64,000 nucleotides of DNA from the NCBI GenBank assembly GCA_026874595.1, contig CM049306.1, forward strand, positions 57,914,019 to 57,978,018, read 5' to 3'. Source of the DNA: Sipunculus nudus (lineage: Eukaryota; Annelida; Sipuncula; Golfingiida; Sipunculidae). Position 1 is the first letter of the stretch. Each line of letters starts with the position of its first letter. Shown here one piece after another: positions 36,101 through 48,800 of this stretch. Made by a program: the position numbers and the translations under genes. Below the pieces are notes generated by a model that had not been told where the DNA came from, did not search any database, and saw nothing but the letters and a program-made list of their open reading frames with translations.

Positions 36101-39100
36101 TGGAAACAGCAAGCTGAAATCAATAAATCACCTTACGTAAATATCATGGACGGTATAAGTAATGACTAGACAATTTTAACATAATACAAGTGGCGCCAGA
36201 CTCGAGCCACAGCGGTCAGTGGGCCCCCTAGATTAAGTATTGGTAACTAGATAAACATTTTAATGACCTACATTTGTCCGAGGAATATTCCTGAAAAAGC
36301 TTAATTTAGAATGATGAATTAGACTCTATATGGACTTGTTAACCCTAATCACCGGGATCACATGGTCGTTATGGCATTATGAAGCATACTTCATCATAAG
36401 GTTTAAAAATAACAGGGTCATATACATGAAAACCTCTACTTTGGCCGAATTTCCATGTATACTGGTACATAGAATTGAAGCCACTGAAACATATTAAACA
36501 AACGCCGCACCATATAGACACGTGATAAAGCTATTGTACTACTGCATTACTAGCCGTGACAACCCGACTCCGTAGGCAATCGGATAATTGGGTGGTAATT
36601 TTAAGCCTACTCGAGTCGTGATACTAGTAATATGGAGGAATGTATCGCAGTGGTCTTGCATCTGGTTGCATTCATATTGTGGTAAACGACCCATAATCTC
36701 AATATAATCCGAAGAATGGTGAATAAACACAGGAGTATATATGTGAGCTCGCAACCCAAACTGAAATACGTCTCCATGGACACGGGTCATTTCCTGTGTC
36801 GCCTGCAACTTGCCTGCGTCGTGTAACCCGTGCGAGCCATGCTTGTGTTCATGCGGTCATAAATTCAACAAACATGCAGAGAGGTTTACCAATGTGCTGG
36901 GTTAAACAGGAACTTTTCTCGTTCATATTTGGTATTATTAGAAAGTACACAAAAATGCTTACAAATGTTCTGGTTTATGTTGTTTGACAGTGTACCTGTA
37001 GCCCATGAAGCGTTGTCAGAAATGTCGAAAATATTTGCATCTTCATAAGGCCTTATAATGCGATCTTCAGACGTAGATGTCATGACACTCTGGCGCCAGT
37101 AATCTGGTCGTAATGCCAGAGACGCTACTGCATTACTTGACCTCATTAGTTCTCTTCAAACTCAGGAATATTCCTCCAAATTTAAGTACTACAGAAATAA
37201 AGTGACCAAAATACAAAGAGATACAGCAAAGCCATGTTGTATATGTAGTAACTAGCAACTACAGCTGCAGTCAGAGCCTTCACAGGAATATTTCTAATGT
37301 TCCTGTGTATACGGAGTGTCAGGGTTTAATTACTGGCTCGGTTCACGGGTTTGCTCTAGAACATAACCAGCCCATAATACCGATATGTGGCCCCACAGCG
37401 GAACAGAATAATTTGAATTAAACACATATTCAATTCATATAAACGCCAACCTTCTTTGCAATTTATGTTATCCATTTAAACTATCTATCTGTCTGTATCT
37501 ATTTATCTTTTGAGGTGATTCAGACTACCTTCAAAATATAATTGATTGGACCACCCACTCACAATCCATACAGAAGCTTTGTGTAATTTTGCTTAAGTAC
37601 ATAGTACCAGGGAAAAATATAATAATTTGTATCTGGTGGGAGGTAAAACTTAAATTATGCATCAGGATGTATAAATTCAGCATTACTCTCAAGGAGTTGG
37701 TAATAAAAACAATTATTAAAGATCGGGGTTCTTATTAGAGAAAACCACTTTACACAGAACCAAGGGCCAAAAGCTCATGTTACCCTTTTCGATTTGACAA
37801 TAATGAAAAAGTTTGCTCATTTCCAACAGAAAAAATATCCATGAAAATTGTTATCAGAGAAGGACTTCTAGATCCTAAAAATCCTAAATGAATCATGAAT
37901 TATGTAGGGGACACCAAAAAAATTACCTTAGGATTAACTTTTCAATAAAGTATTTTTTTTTAACCTTTTCACAGTTGACAGCTCCAGATCATAACCAAAT
38001 TCATGGTGTCAATTGAATTAACATGTGATAAAAGCACACACTCTTTGGATTTATTCCAATTAAAGTCCCCTCCGAACATACTCTTCTTTACACAGTATAT
38101 TATTCACTATATTAACCTTTTCACCAAAATCAAACCAGGGGAAGTTCGGCCAGATGATAAGGCCAATTTCACACGGTGTTAAGGATAAGAGGGTGGCTTG
38201 TGACAAGAAAACACAAGGACCATTAGGCAATTACAGGAATCGAAAATCCTACAAAAGATAAGCTTCCTTACCTTCGGGTCTTTGAGTGTGAAGGAGGCCA
38301 TGTTTTCCACTGTGTTTGCGGCCTTGTTAACATCCTTTGGGGTCAGGGTGGACGAGTTTTCCGTCATGTTTTTGACGGCCTCAGCTTCCTTCGTGGCTTC
38401 AACAGCCGTTATCTGAAATTACCCCGATAACTTACATTAAATGTACGATGATATGTGTATACAAAATGCTTAAAAAGGTAACTAAAGCCATGCAGTTAAA
38501 AGAAGATATCAGAATATTTCACTTGTTAACGCAGTCCTTATATGATGTACAGACTTTATTTAGGAAAAACAGTGGATAATTGGTGACAGAGAAATATTTG
38601 GTGACAGTTTAAATATCTCCTTGAACCCATGCTCTCTACAGTGTACCACCTATATCCCCACAATCTTCTTTTCGGATATCCATCATGTTCATCAGTAAGA
38701 AGTATTGGAGGCTTTTGGTAAGCCAAGACTCCACTTCCATATGAGCATGCGCAGTAAGCTGAGTCACCATTGCGGTTTTGTCAGGCGAAATCATATACAA
38801 AGCATTGCTACGTTGGGAACCTCGGTATGAAAAAAAAAAGTTTTTATTTTTTATATGGAAAAAAAATGATCTTTGTATGTCGATATAATCGAACAGAACA
38901 GTCGGTTGTCACTATGGTGGTAAGGTCTAACAGCTTTCATAGTCATTTTCATTAAACTGTGGGTACATTGAGACATTTTACGGAGTCAACTCTGTTTGAA
39001 ATCCTAAGATCCGGTTAACTCTTTATACAACGACAAACATTCCTATTGATAAAAGTTCATGAACGATATCATAATAAGATTAAAAAAAAAATACGAATGT

Positions 39101-39736
39101 ATAATTCCTGTACAATGATATTGTGTTTATTGTCAATTGAAATAAATGTAATACTAAGATAAAATATTAGGACCTAAAAACAAGGCATAATTTTAAAAGC
39201 ATTTTTATGAAGGTATTCATGCAGAAGCGGATCCCGGGGGGGGGGGGTCCAGGGGGTCCGAACCCCCCCCCCTTTCCATACCTGGGGACCTGTTTTTAGG
39301 GTTTTCATTAGTCCTCCTGAGTTGGAGGTATTCATGCAGAAGCGGATCCCGGGGGGGGGGGGAGGGGGGTCCAGGGGGTCCGAACCCCCCCCCCCTTTCC
39401 ATACCTGGGGACCTTTTTTTAGGGTTTTCATTAGTCCTCCTGAGTTGGACCCCCCTTTTCCCAAATCCTGGATCCGCCCCTGTCATGTAGTTTATTATAC
39501 CGTTTTACCGTTAAATGCACATGTAACATGGGGGTCATAAAGGGGCGTCAATATAGGGGGGATGGGTTTTTAGCAAGGGGGGGGATGGTCAATGTAATCA
39601 TCCCCCCACTTTCAGAGAATAATATTATAAAATTGCAAATAAAATATATTAATAAATAGAATTAAAGACTTTGGTTCAATTTACTAAAAAAATAACTTCT
39701 TTTCTAAAACTTTATAACTATTTGAAATTTGATTTC

Positions 39737-39807
<71 letters not shown>

Positions 39808-42800
39808 GTTGAATGTGTCACTCAGAGACGCTTTAAAAGGTATGTGTGTTTGTGTGTGTGTGTGAAAATGTGTGTACATATATACAATGTCACCCCCCCC
39901 CCCCACCCTGGAAGAAAAATTGACGCCACTGGGATCATATACTTTATAAAAATCAGGCAGTGCATTTTTTTTTATAAATCATACTGATTAGCGTTTAATT
40001 GTAATGAGTCCTGGAGTACGGGTCGGGTAACAGCTGTCGAGTACAAGAGTCTAACATGTGCCACATAACTTGCCTCTTTACAGTTGTCATACACGGGCTG
40101 TTGCCACTTGACTTTTCCGTCAGTTAATTCACACCTGCGGGAAGCGTACGACGGTTTTTCAGGCTCCACGGGGCCGTGAGGACATTCAGTTTCAGCTACC
40201 TGGCCATGAAATGTCTTCTTCCACTTTGCGGTGCCCCAGGACCCTCCAGTCTCCGTGCTGGGGCAGCTGCCTATCATGTGAAACAAAATACGAAGATTAT
40301 ATAACAGTGCTGTCAATGCGATTTTGAAAAGACTTCGGGGGATGCCGGAAATGCTTTCACATGTCAAGCTCATCACTACCTTCTAGAAGTTTTGGTGCTT
40401 TAGTGGTAACGTCAGCTATATCCCTTGGTAAGGTAGTGACAGGGTTTGTATAGAATTACATTACTATGAGCAAGAGTACTGACAACCATTGCTTAGCTAT
40501 GAGCGTCAGTGTACGATTACCTTATCTTGACATATCCACAGTTATTTATAGTTTTTATATATTTCGCTCACATGATAAATGTATCTCTATTACTCGTTGG
40601 ACAGACATTTTGTATGTATATCATAATAATAGTGATCGACTCTTTAAAGGTATTTAGACGTGCCAATGTAAAGATGTCAGTCTGTGACTGAAAAAAATTA
40701 AATGCGTGACTTTTTATCAGTCTAAGGTCACATTGGTGAAGACTGAAAGGCATGCAGCCATAATAAAATTCTGAGAGAGAGGGGGGGGGGGATGTTTTTT
40801 AAGAATAAATCACTTACCCTTGGTTCCACAGTCGACACCAGAATAACCTGGGGGGCATTCGCATTTGAAGTTGTTGATATAATTCACACAAGTTCCACCA
40901 TTCTGACAAGGCAGGGACGTACATTTGTTGATCTCCTCCTCACAATGTTGTCCTGATGAAAATCAGTTTTAAATGGGAATAAAAATAGTTCGTGTAAAAT
41001 GTGTCTAATTTAAAAGTTAACGTATTTCTAGATTCATTTAAAATTTAATTGAACTGATTTTTATCCAATGCTCTTAACTGAGTGGTTCTGATTTCTACTT
41101 TTATTAGCACGATTATGCCGATATCAGTTTCTTAGCAATACATGAATCAAACATCGATTTCTCATGTCAATCTTTTTACATATCTGATACCCCGGAATCT
41201 CGAAGAAATTAATTAAAATGTCACCCGATAATCATACATGCATTGTGAATTCTCGTACTCATCAAAAGTGCCTCCGTGTGAGTACTGTGACATCTTGCGG
41301 CTACATATGCATTTTTGACACTGCACTACATGTAAAAGATATAAATGATATATTAAACATGAACAAGTGAAGGGGAGAACGTACCATCCGTGAAAATTAA
41401 AGGTGAAATAAGTAATCTGCTATCTGTCAGCCTCCCGGGGCAGATTTCTATGTAGCTTACAATCTAGACAAGGGTCTTGAAGTGCGGTCTCGATTCCTGA
41501 AGCGGTCTTGAGTTAGACCACTCTCAAGAGTCCAGACCGTTTCCATATTTTGGTCTTCACTTAAGGCTGCCTTGACCTTTACAGGTGGTGACAAGAAATT
41601 AATAGGGAGCAAAATTGAACCTGTCATTATGTTTTAATTAAAACGTACACCAAAACTATAAGTATTATCTTTGTTTGCAACAAACATTACCGGTGAATAT
41701 AGAGTGTTTCAATCAGGTGTTATTAAAAGTAAACAAATGCCAGTGTTTACCTCATGATCACATTTGACACCGATTGTCCCCGGAAAATATGGATAGTTGG
41801 ATATTTTATGGCCTGTCAATTTCAACGCGTGCGCAGATTCGAATACAGCTAGCTTACAGCAGGCATACTTAGGTAAGGTTAATTATTACTGGAAAATACA
41901 GTATTCTCGTGATTGTCCAGGTATTGTAAAATATTTTTTGATGATCTGGCACTGTATCTCAAGACATCATCAAGACTGCCCGGGACCTGTATTGGGTTAC
42001 GAAAGTATAGCAATCGAATGTTTAACAAGACCGTTCTAAAAACAGTCTTGGAAACTGGAACCCGACTTGACCTCAAGACTGTCTTGAGATTTTTAGCTGA
42101 GCTGACTATAAGTCATCTGAGCTATAGTCGTGGTCCTTTGTCCGTCGTCCGTCCGTTAACAGGGTACATTTTGAAACCTTTGAACCTATGAATCCAAAAT
42201 GATGCATACAGTTAGATGTCCCTAAAATCTCCTACCATACAAAAAACTGGGTCACTAGGACTTCGTTCCTTCGAAATATTAAGGAAAAGCTCCGTTTTCC
42301 ATAAAAACTGTTACACTTCAAGGCTGCCTAATATCGAAACCACTGGTCTGTTTTTGATTATATTTGGTATTCATATTCTTCCATACATTTTCTATTAATG
42401 TACCAAAAAATGGGTCAGTATAATGAGTATTGTTTTGAAGTTAGGGGTCCAAATATAATGCAATTTTTAAAAATCAGGAAATATATTTACTCACTTAACA
42501 TGAGAAATGCTGAAGATGGAGACTTTTTTTCAAGGATAAATCAAGATTCAATTGTTAATCCAAAATTTTGAATTTTGCCAATGTTTTCAGTTATTAGCAT
42601 AAATAAAAAAATTAATACCTTAAATTTTGTCCAACTTTGGCTACGGCACGTTTTTCCCCTGTAGGCACTGTTGATTTAATTTTCACCGCATATATACATA
42701 AGGATTTAATCTTTTAAAATATGAAATTTCAAAGGAATTGATTGAAAAGAGAAGCTTTTATTCAAGTTTTCATTCACCATGTCAGGTGTTGTTTACATCA

Positions 42801-45800
42801 GGCCCACTTTGTAGGACAACCTTCACTTATATTATGTAACCCTCTCCAGGCAGCTTGCCTTGGCTCAGCTTGGCCACTACTAGCAGGCTTCCCCTCTGCT
42901 CTGCACTCCGCCCCCTACCCCAGCTGGTGCATAAAGTAGATGAATGTTATAATTTTTTGTATTTGATTCATTCTTATTCTAGGCTGTGCTACATTTTAGA
43001 TTTTGTATTGTACCACCAGGGTTATAATGATTAAAGTGCACATTTAATTGTGTCCACAATATGGTGTATTGCTATATGAAAGTGTGGATGTTCATCAGAT
43101 AGTAATTCTTTACTTCAGAAGAGTAAAAACCTCACCAGGTGAAGTTTAATTGATTATTAATTCCAGTATAAAAATTATAGCTGAGATAGTAATTAGCACA
43201 ATGATGATGTTTGTCCCTCATTCAACTAACAGTGTGTTTACTTGATTTGAAAAGATGGTTTTATTTTATCAGATTTACTGAATCTTTTATTTCGGTGAAT
43301 TAAATTAAGCATGTATTGAAAGCTCCAATGTACAAAACTTTTCAATAGTGATTCAAAGAATAATTTTGAAGATGCCATGTTGTGGCATTATTTTCTGTTA
43401 AATTCACTTTAAGCATTTGTGATTAAAAAATAAATAAAATATATGTGTATGCATAATATGACCCTACATGAGCTACACTCTGGATAAATAAATAATGACT
43501 GCAACTTAGAATTCTGATATTTTAACTTAAAATTTCAGAATTTTTCTATTACAATTTTTCAAAAACTTGTAAATAAAAAAAATTGAATCTGATAAAAACT
43601 GTTAACTGAAAAAGTGGATATGCTAAAAAAATAGGCTTAAATATAAACTGATGGATATGCTAAAAAATAGACTTAAATACAAACTTAAATGCATTATTCC
43701 CTTGAAAGTGAAATAAAGGTATTAGACCATTCTGTCCACTTGCCTGTCCATCTGTAAATTTTTCATATGCATCACAGTATCTCAAAACGTTTACTGGTTT
43801 TCTTAATGACAGTCTTGTCAGAGTATTAGTTTTGTAATCATATATTTAAAACTTTACTATAACCAAGTAGGAGGGCCCCTTTCCTCTTAGCTTCTCATAT
43901 GCTTGTATATATGAAAAACATTACAATAAAATATTTTGCATATTTTGCATTTGGAAAAATTTCAAACTTCAGCAAAGCGCCGTGACCCATGGGTCCCTTG
44001 TTATTGAAACCCTACAACAATGCCAGTTTATTCATAGTTTCTATACACGTTACGCTCTTGTTCATCGGGCCTGATCTATCTTGTAGCTTTTCTCTTGGGA
44101 ACAAACGTCCACAAACACGCTATTTAAGGTACTATGGCTAATTCTTCTACTTTGCCTGCTGCTCAAATCAGTACCAAGTCACCTCTTTGGGAGTGTGCTC
44201 AAACTCTTGGTAAAACTTGGGCCAGGAGTAAGCGCGGACTGTTCAAATGGGACTAAAACATTACTCTTACGGTCACAAGTCTTGTATCCTGACCATCCAT
44301 TGCACCATCATGCTCCATATTGTAAAATATGTATAGTAAAATGTTGCACTACGACCCTTTTGATTCACAACTAAATTTACTCAGATAAAGAAATAAAAAA
44401 GAAAAACTGGGACACGTGAATCGGAAGTGTGTAGCAATGACCTTTCAATATAAACCTACAATTTTTACTGTTAAAACGAATCATGTGATTGAAATACGAA
44501 ATAAATGGAATGAATCATTTTTATGTCCATTAACAATTTATCTTATTGCACATATCAGGCAGATTCTTGCCTGCCATCATGTAGACATTATGATGATTCC
44601 TCTGTCATGGTATTGATTTTTTTTTTAATTTCAGTACATAACGTTGCAAAAATTATGCATTTCTCTTTAACTGTATTACACTGTTGGTAAATGAGAAATC
44701 AACAGGTAATAGATGTTAAACGGGTGACGGTCTGAAATATTAAAATACATATTAATAATTACTGTCATAGTACAAGTGCCAGGTCAGCAGATATTTCCTT
44801 TTTTCGTGTAGCAAGGTTCTAAAAGAGTCTGCCTTTGCGGATGAGGAGGGGGAAGGGGGGGGGGGGGGGGGGAGGGTTAATTCTGCATAATTATTGACTC
44901 ATATTGTCGCATGCCATATACATTTACCATACAAGTATGTTTTCTTCAAAGGAATTTTACAAGTTAATCTTCATACTGGAATGTATCAAAATAAACAAAT
45001 CAAGACGTTCAAGATGCGGTAAAAAAATGCATATTTTACCTTGACTCCTAGAAACAACATCAAGCAACAAGTATATAACCATGCAGGAACACTGGAGGAA
45101 CAATCATGCATTGAAGGAATATATGTGACGGTGGCAGCGTGTAAAGAGGATTTAGAAACTGCTACCCCACCTGCATGAGAGCTGAAGTATGATTGTTTTG
45201 TACCAACTATAGAAAAAAAACCGATGAACACTGGCTAGTGTAAAAAATACTTTTCTGATGAGTGATTAAATTCCATGTCAAAATGTTTGTGTAAACAATG
45301 TGAAATTACTAACTGAAGGAGTATGGTTTGTAATATCCACCTGAAATTTTGAAAGCATGAAGAAAAAAGTATCTTTTTATGAATGCAAAAATATAAGCCC
45401 TTTTGAGATAGCGTTATCTCTGTTAATTCCGGTATACTTTGTATTCTTTGACGCTCAACTGTCAACCAGGTGGGTATGCAGAAATAAACAGCGTTTGATT
45501 TTGTGATCCATGTGCCGTAGAAGTTTCCATGCGCCCATGGGCCAGGTGCTAGATTGACCGAACGTAATGGTTTTTTTTTTTATTTATTTCTTTTGTCAGT
45601 AAGATAATGTACCTGTATAACCGGCGAGGCAAATACACGTGTACTTTGCAGTCAGGTCAATGCAGTATGCGTTGTTCTTGCATGGAGAGGAAGCACATTC
45701 CTTAATATTGGTCTGGCATCTGTTTCCTGTAAACCCCGCGGGACAGCTGCACGAAAAGCTGTTTATTTGGTCGGTGCACTGCCCTCCGTTAAAACAAGGA

Positions 45801-48800
45801 TTATTGGCGCATTCATTGATATTAATCTCGCATGATGGGCCAGAGAACCCAGGTTTGCACGTGCAAATGTAACCTCCTATGGCATCGTCACAAGAACCTC
45901 CGTTCGCACAAGGATTTGAGTGGCATTCGTTTATTTGGTGCTGACACTGGATGCCGGCGTACCCTCTAGGACACAAACATTCGTAACTATTTAAAGCGTC
46001 CACGCATCTTGCGTTATTTTTGCAAGGTTGAGAGTCACATTCATCTATCTCCAGCTCACAATGTTTCCCTCCGAAACCACTGGGGCATATACACTCATAT
46101 ATGTTAACGTGGTCGACGCACCTGGCATCACCCGCGCAAGGACTGGATTCACATTCATCGATATTTATCTGACAATGTGAACCCGTAAACCCTCGTGCAC
46201 AGAAGCAGCGGTACCCACCCTTCACGTCTACACAGTCACCCGAGTTCTGGCACGGGTTTGACAAACACTCATTGATTTCTTTTTCGCATAATTTGCCAGT
46301 GAAACCATTTTGACAGGTGCAGATGTATCCACCATCTTTCATACTGCAAGATGCCCTGTTCTGACAGGGTTCAGACAGACATTTATCTTCCGGGATCTCA
46401 CAGTTAACTCCCTGATAACCCACAGGACAGGCGCATACGTACAGGTTCTCAAAGTCTACGCAATGTCCTCCGTTTAGACACGGATTGGACGCACACTCGT
46501 CTATAGGCGTCTCGCAAAATTGTCCAGTGTATCCAGGGAAACAGGAACACTTGTAGGCATCAACCAAGTCCTGACAGTTTCCATGCTGGCATCTCACTCC
46601 TTTACATTCATCTACATTTATTTCGCAATTATAGCCGGCAAACCCTCTGAGGCACTGGCAGGAGTAATAGTTTACATGGTCCTTACATGTTGCGCCATTG
46701 TTACATGGATGGGAAGCACACTCATCTACTTCAGTCTCGCACCGCACCCCAGTGTATCCATCCATACAGTTGCACCGGAAGCCATTGACGTGATCTTGAC
46801 AGTAACCTCCGAACATGCACGGATCCGAGGCGCACTCGTTGATATTGACCTGGCAGTATACGCCTGTATAGCCGCCGGCACATTCACAATCGAAGGAATT
46901 AACTTTATCTACGCATTTAGACCCATGGGCGCATGGAGACGAACTACATTCGTTTACATCTATTTCACACGTGACACCGGTAAAGCCTGGCAGACATGCG
47001 CAGTAATACTCGTCCAGTCCATCATGGCATGAACCGCCATTTTGACAAGGTGCTGATGCACATTCATTTATGTTAAATTCACATCGCATTCCATTAAATC
47101 CCGATACACAGTCGCATGTGTACCTGTTCACTTGATCTTTGCAAGAGCCGCCATTAAGACAAGGTCTCGATTCACATTCATTGATATTTTGCTCACATAG
47201 CTTACCTGTGTATCCCAATGGACAGAGACAGCTAAACGAATTCACGTGATCCACACACGTGCCGCCATTGGCACAGGGTCCGACGCCGCATTCGTCAAAG
47301 TTTGTTTCACAGTGAGTGCCTGTAAAACCGGGTCTACATGTGCATCTGTATTCGTTAACTTTATCAACACACGTCGCCGCATTAAGACATGGGTTTGAAG
47401 CACATTCGTTAATGTTCTCTTCACACACTGTACCAGTCCAACCTTCCCTACAGAAACATTGGAAACTGTTTACCAAATCAGAGCAGGTCCCTCCATTCAA
47501 ACACGGGCTCGAATCACATTCAGCTATATTTATTTCACAGTGATCCCCCGTGTACCCAGCAACACAAGTACAAAAGTAGCTGTCCACCTGGTCATTGCAT
47601 ATGCCTTGGTTTTGACATGGGTCAGACGAACACTCGTCTATCTCGCCATCGCAGTATGTCCCGTTAAAACCAGGAGGACACTGACAGTCAAACCTGTTAA
47701 CACCATCAATGCATGTACCCGAGTTGTAGCAAGGGTTCGAGCTGCATTCATCTATGTTAGTCTCACAATGCACCCCAGAGTATCCTGGATAACAGCGACA
47801 GGAGTAAGCGTTGATGTGATCTACGCAGGTCGCCTCATTCTGGCAAGGAGCAGACGAACATTCGTTAATGTTGGTTTCGCAATGGACTCCAGTGAAGCCA
47901 ATCGGACATTTACAACGATATTTGTTTATTTGATCGACACAAGTTGCCCCGTTAACACAGGGATCTGACTCGCATTCATGTATATCGGTTTCACATCGCT
48001 CAGATGTAAACCCCAACATGCAGACACATCGGTATCCATTGATGAGATCCACACATCTGCCGCCATTTCGACATGGGTTTGACAAACACTCGTTTATGTT
48101 TAATTCGCAGTGTTTCCCAGTATAACCCTCACTGCACACGCATACATACCCATTCAGCATATCAAGACACGTGGCACCATGGGCACATGGATTTGATACA
48201 CACTCATCCACATTATTCTCGCAATGAATACCTCCATAACCCTCAGCACACTGACACGTGTATCCATCCACGGAATCCATACACGTTGCACCATGGCGAC
48301 AAGGAGAAGAGCTGCATTCATCCACGTTGACGTCGCACAACCTTCCAATGAATCCTTTCTTGCACTCGCATCTGTAAAAGTTGGACACGCGGGGATACGT
48401 TTCTTCGTCATTTTGGAAAACAACTCGGTCCTTTAAAGCATTCCTATTGAGCGGTTCTGCCGTGTTCGTCAATACACATGTAGCGTCATTCTGGCATGGC
48501 CAAGAGGTGCAAAAATCATAATTTTGACAGTGGCTTCCAGAAAAGTTGCCTTTACACTCACACGTGTAGGTGGTGTTAGTAACGTTGTGGCAGATGGCGT
48601 CATTCAAACACGGACGTTCAATACATGGGTCATAGTTCTGACATCTTTTCCCAAAGAAGCCGCCAGTGCATTCACAATTGAATTCTCCATGTGATGTGTT
48701 GACGCATTTTCCGAAGTGATGGCAAGGCGATCTGATGCATGGGTTATAGAAGGCGCAATTTGACCCGTACCAGCCAGCTTTACAGTGACACTGATACGCT

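Noticed and set aside
39174-39540. Overlapping G/P-rich open frames on both strands
   Set aside because: They read through the duplicated G/C-tract repeat; the same DNA is open in several frames on both strands.
46520-47968. Plus-strand open frames of 170 and 169 codons
   Set aside because: Antisense shadows of the giant EGF exon, whose sense frame shows perfect EGF cysteine spacing.
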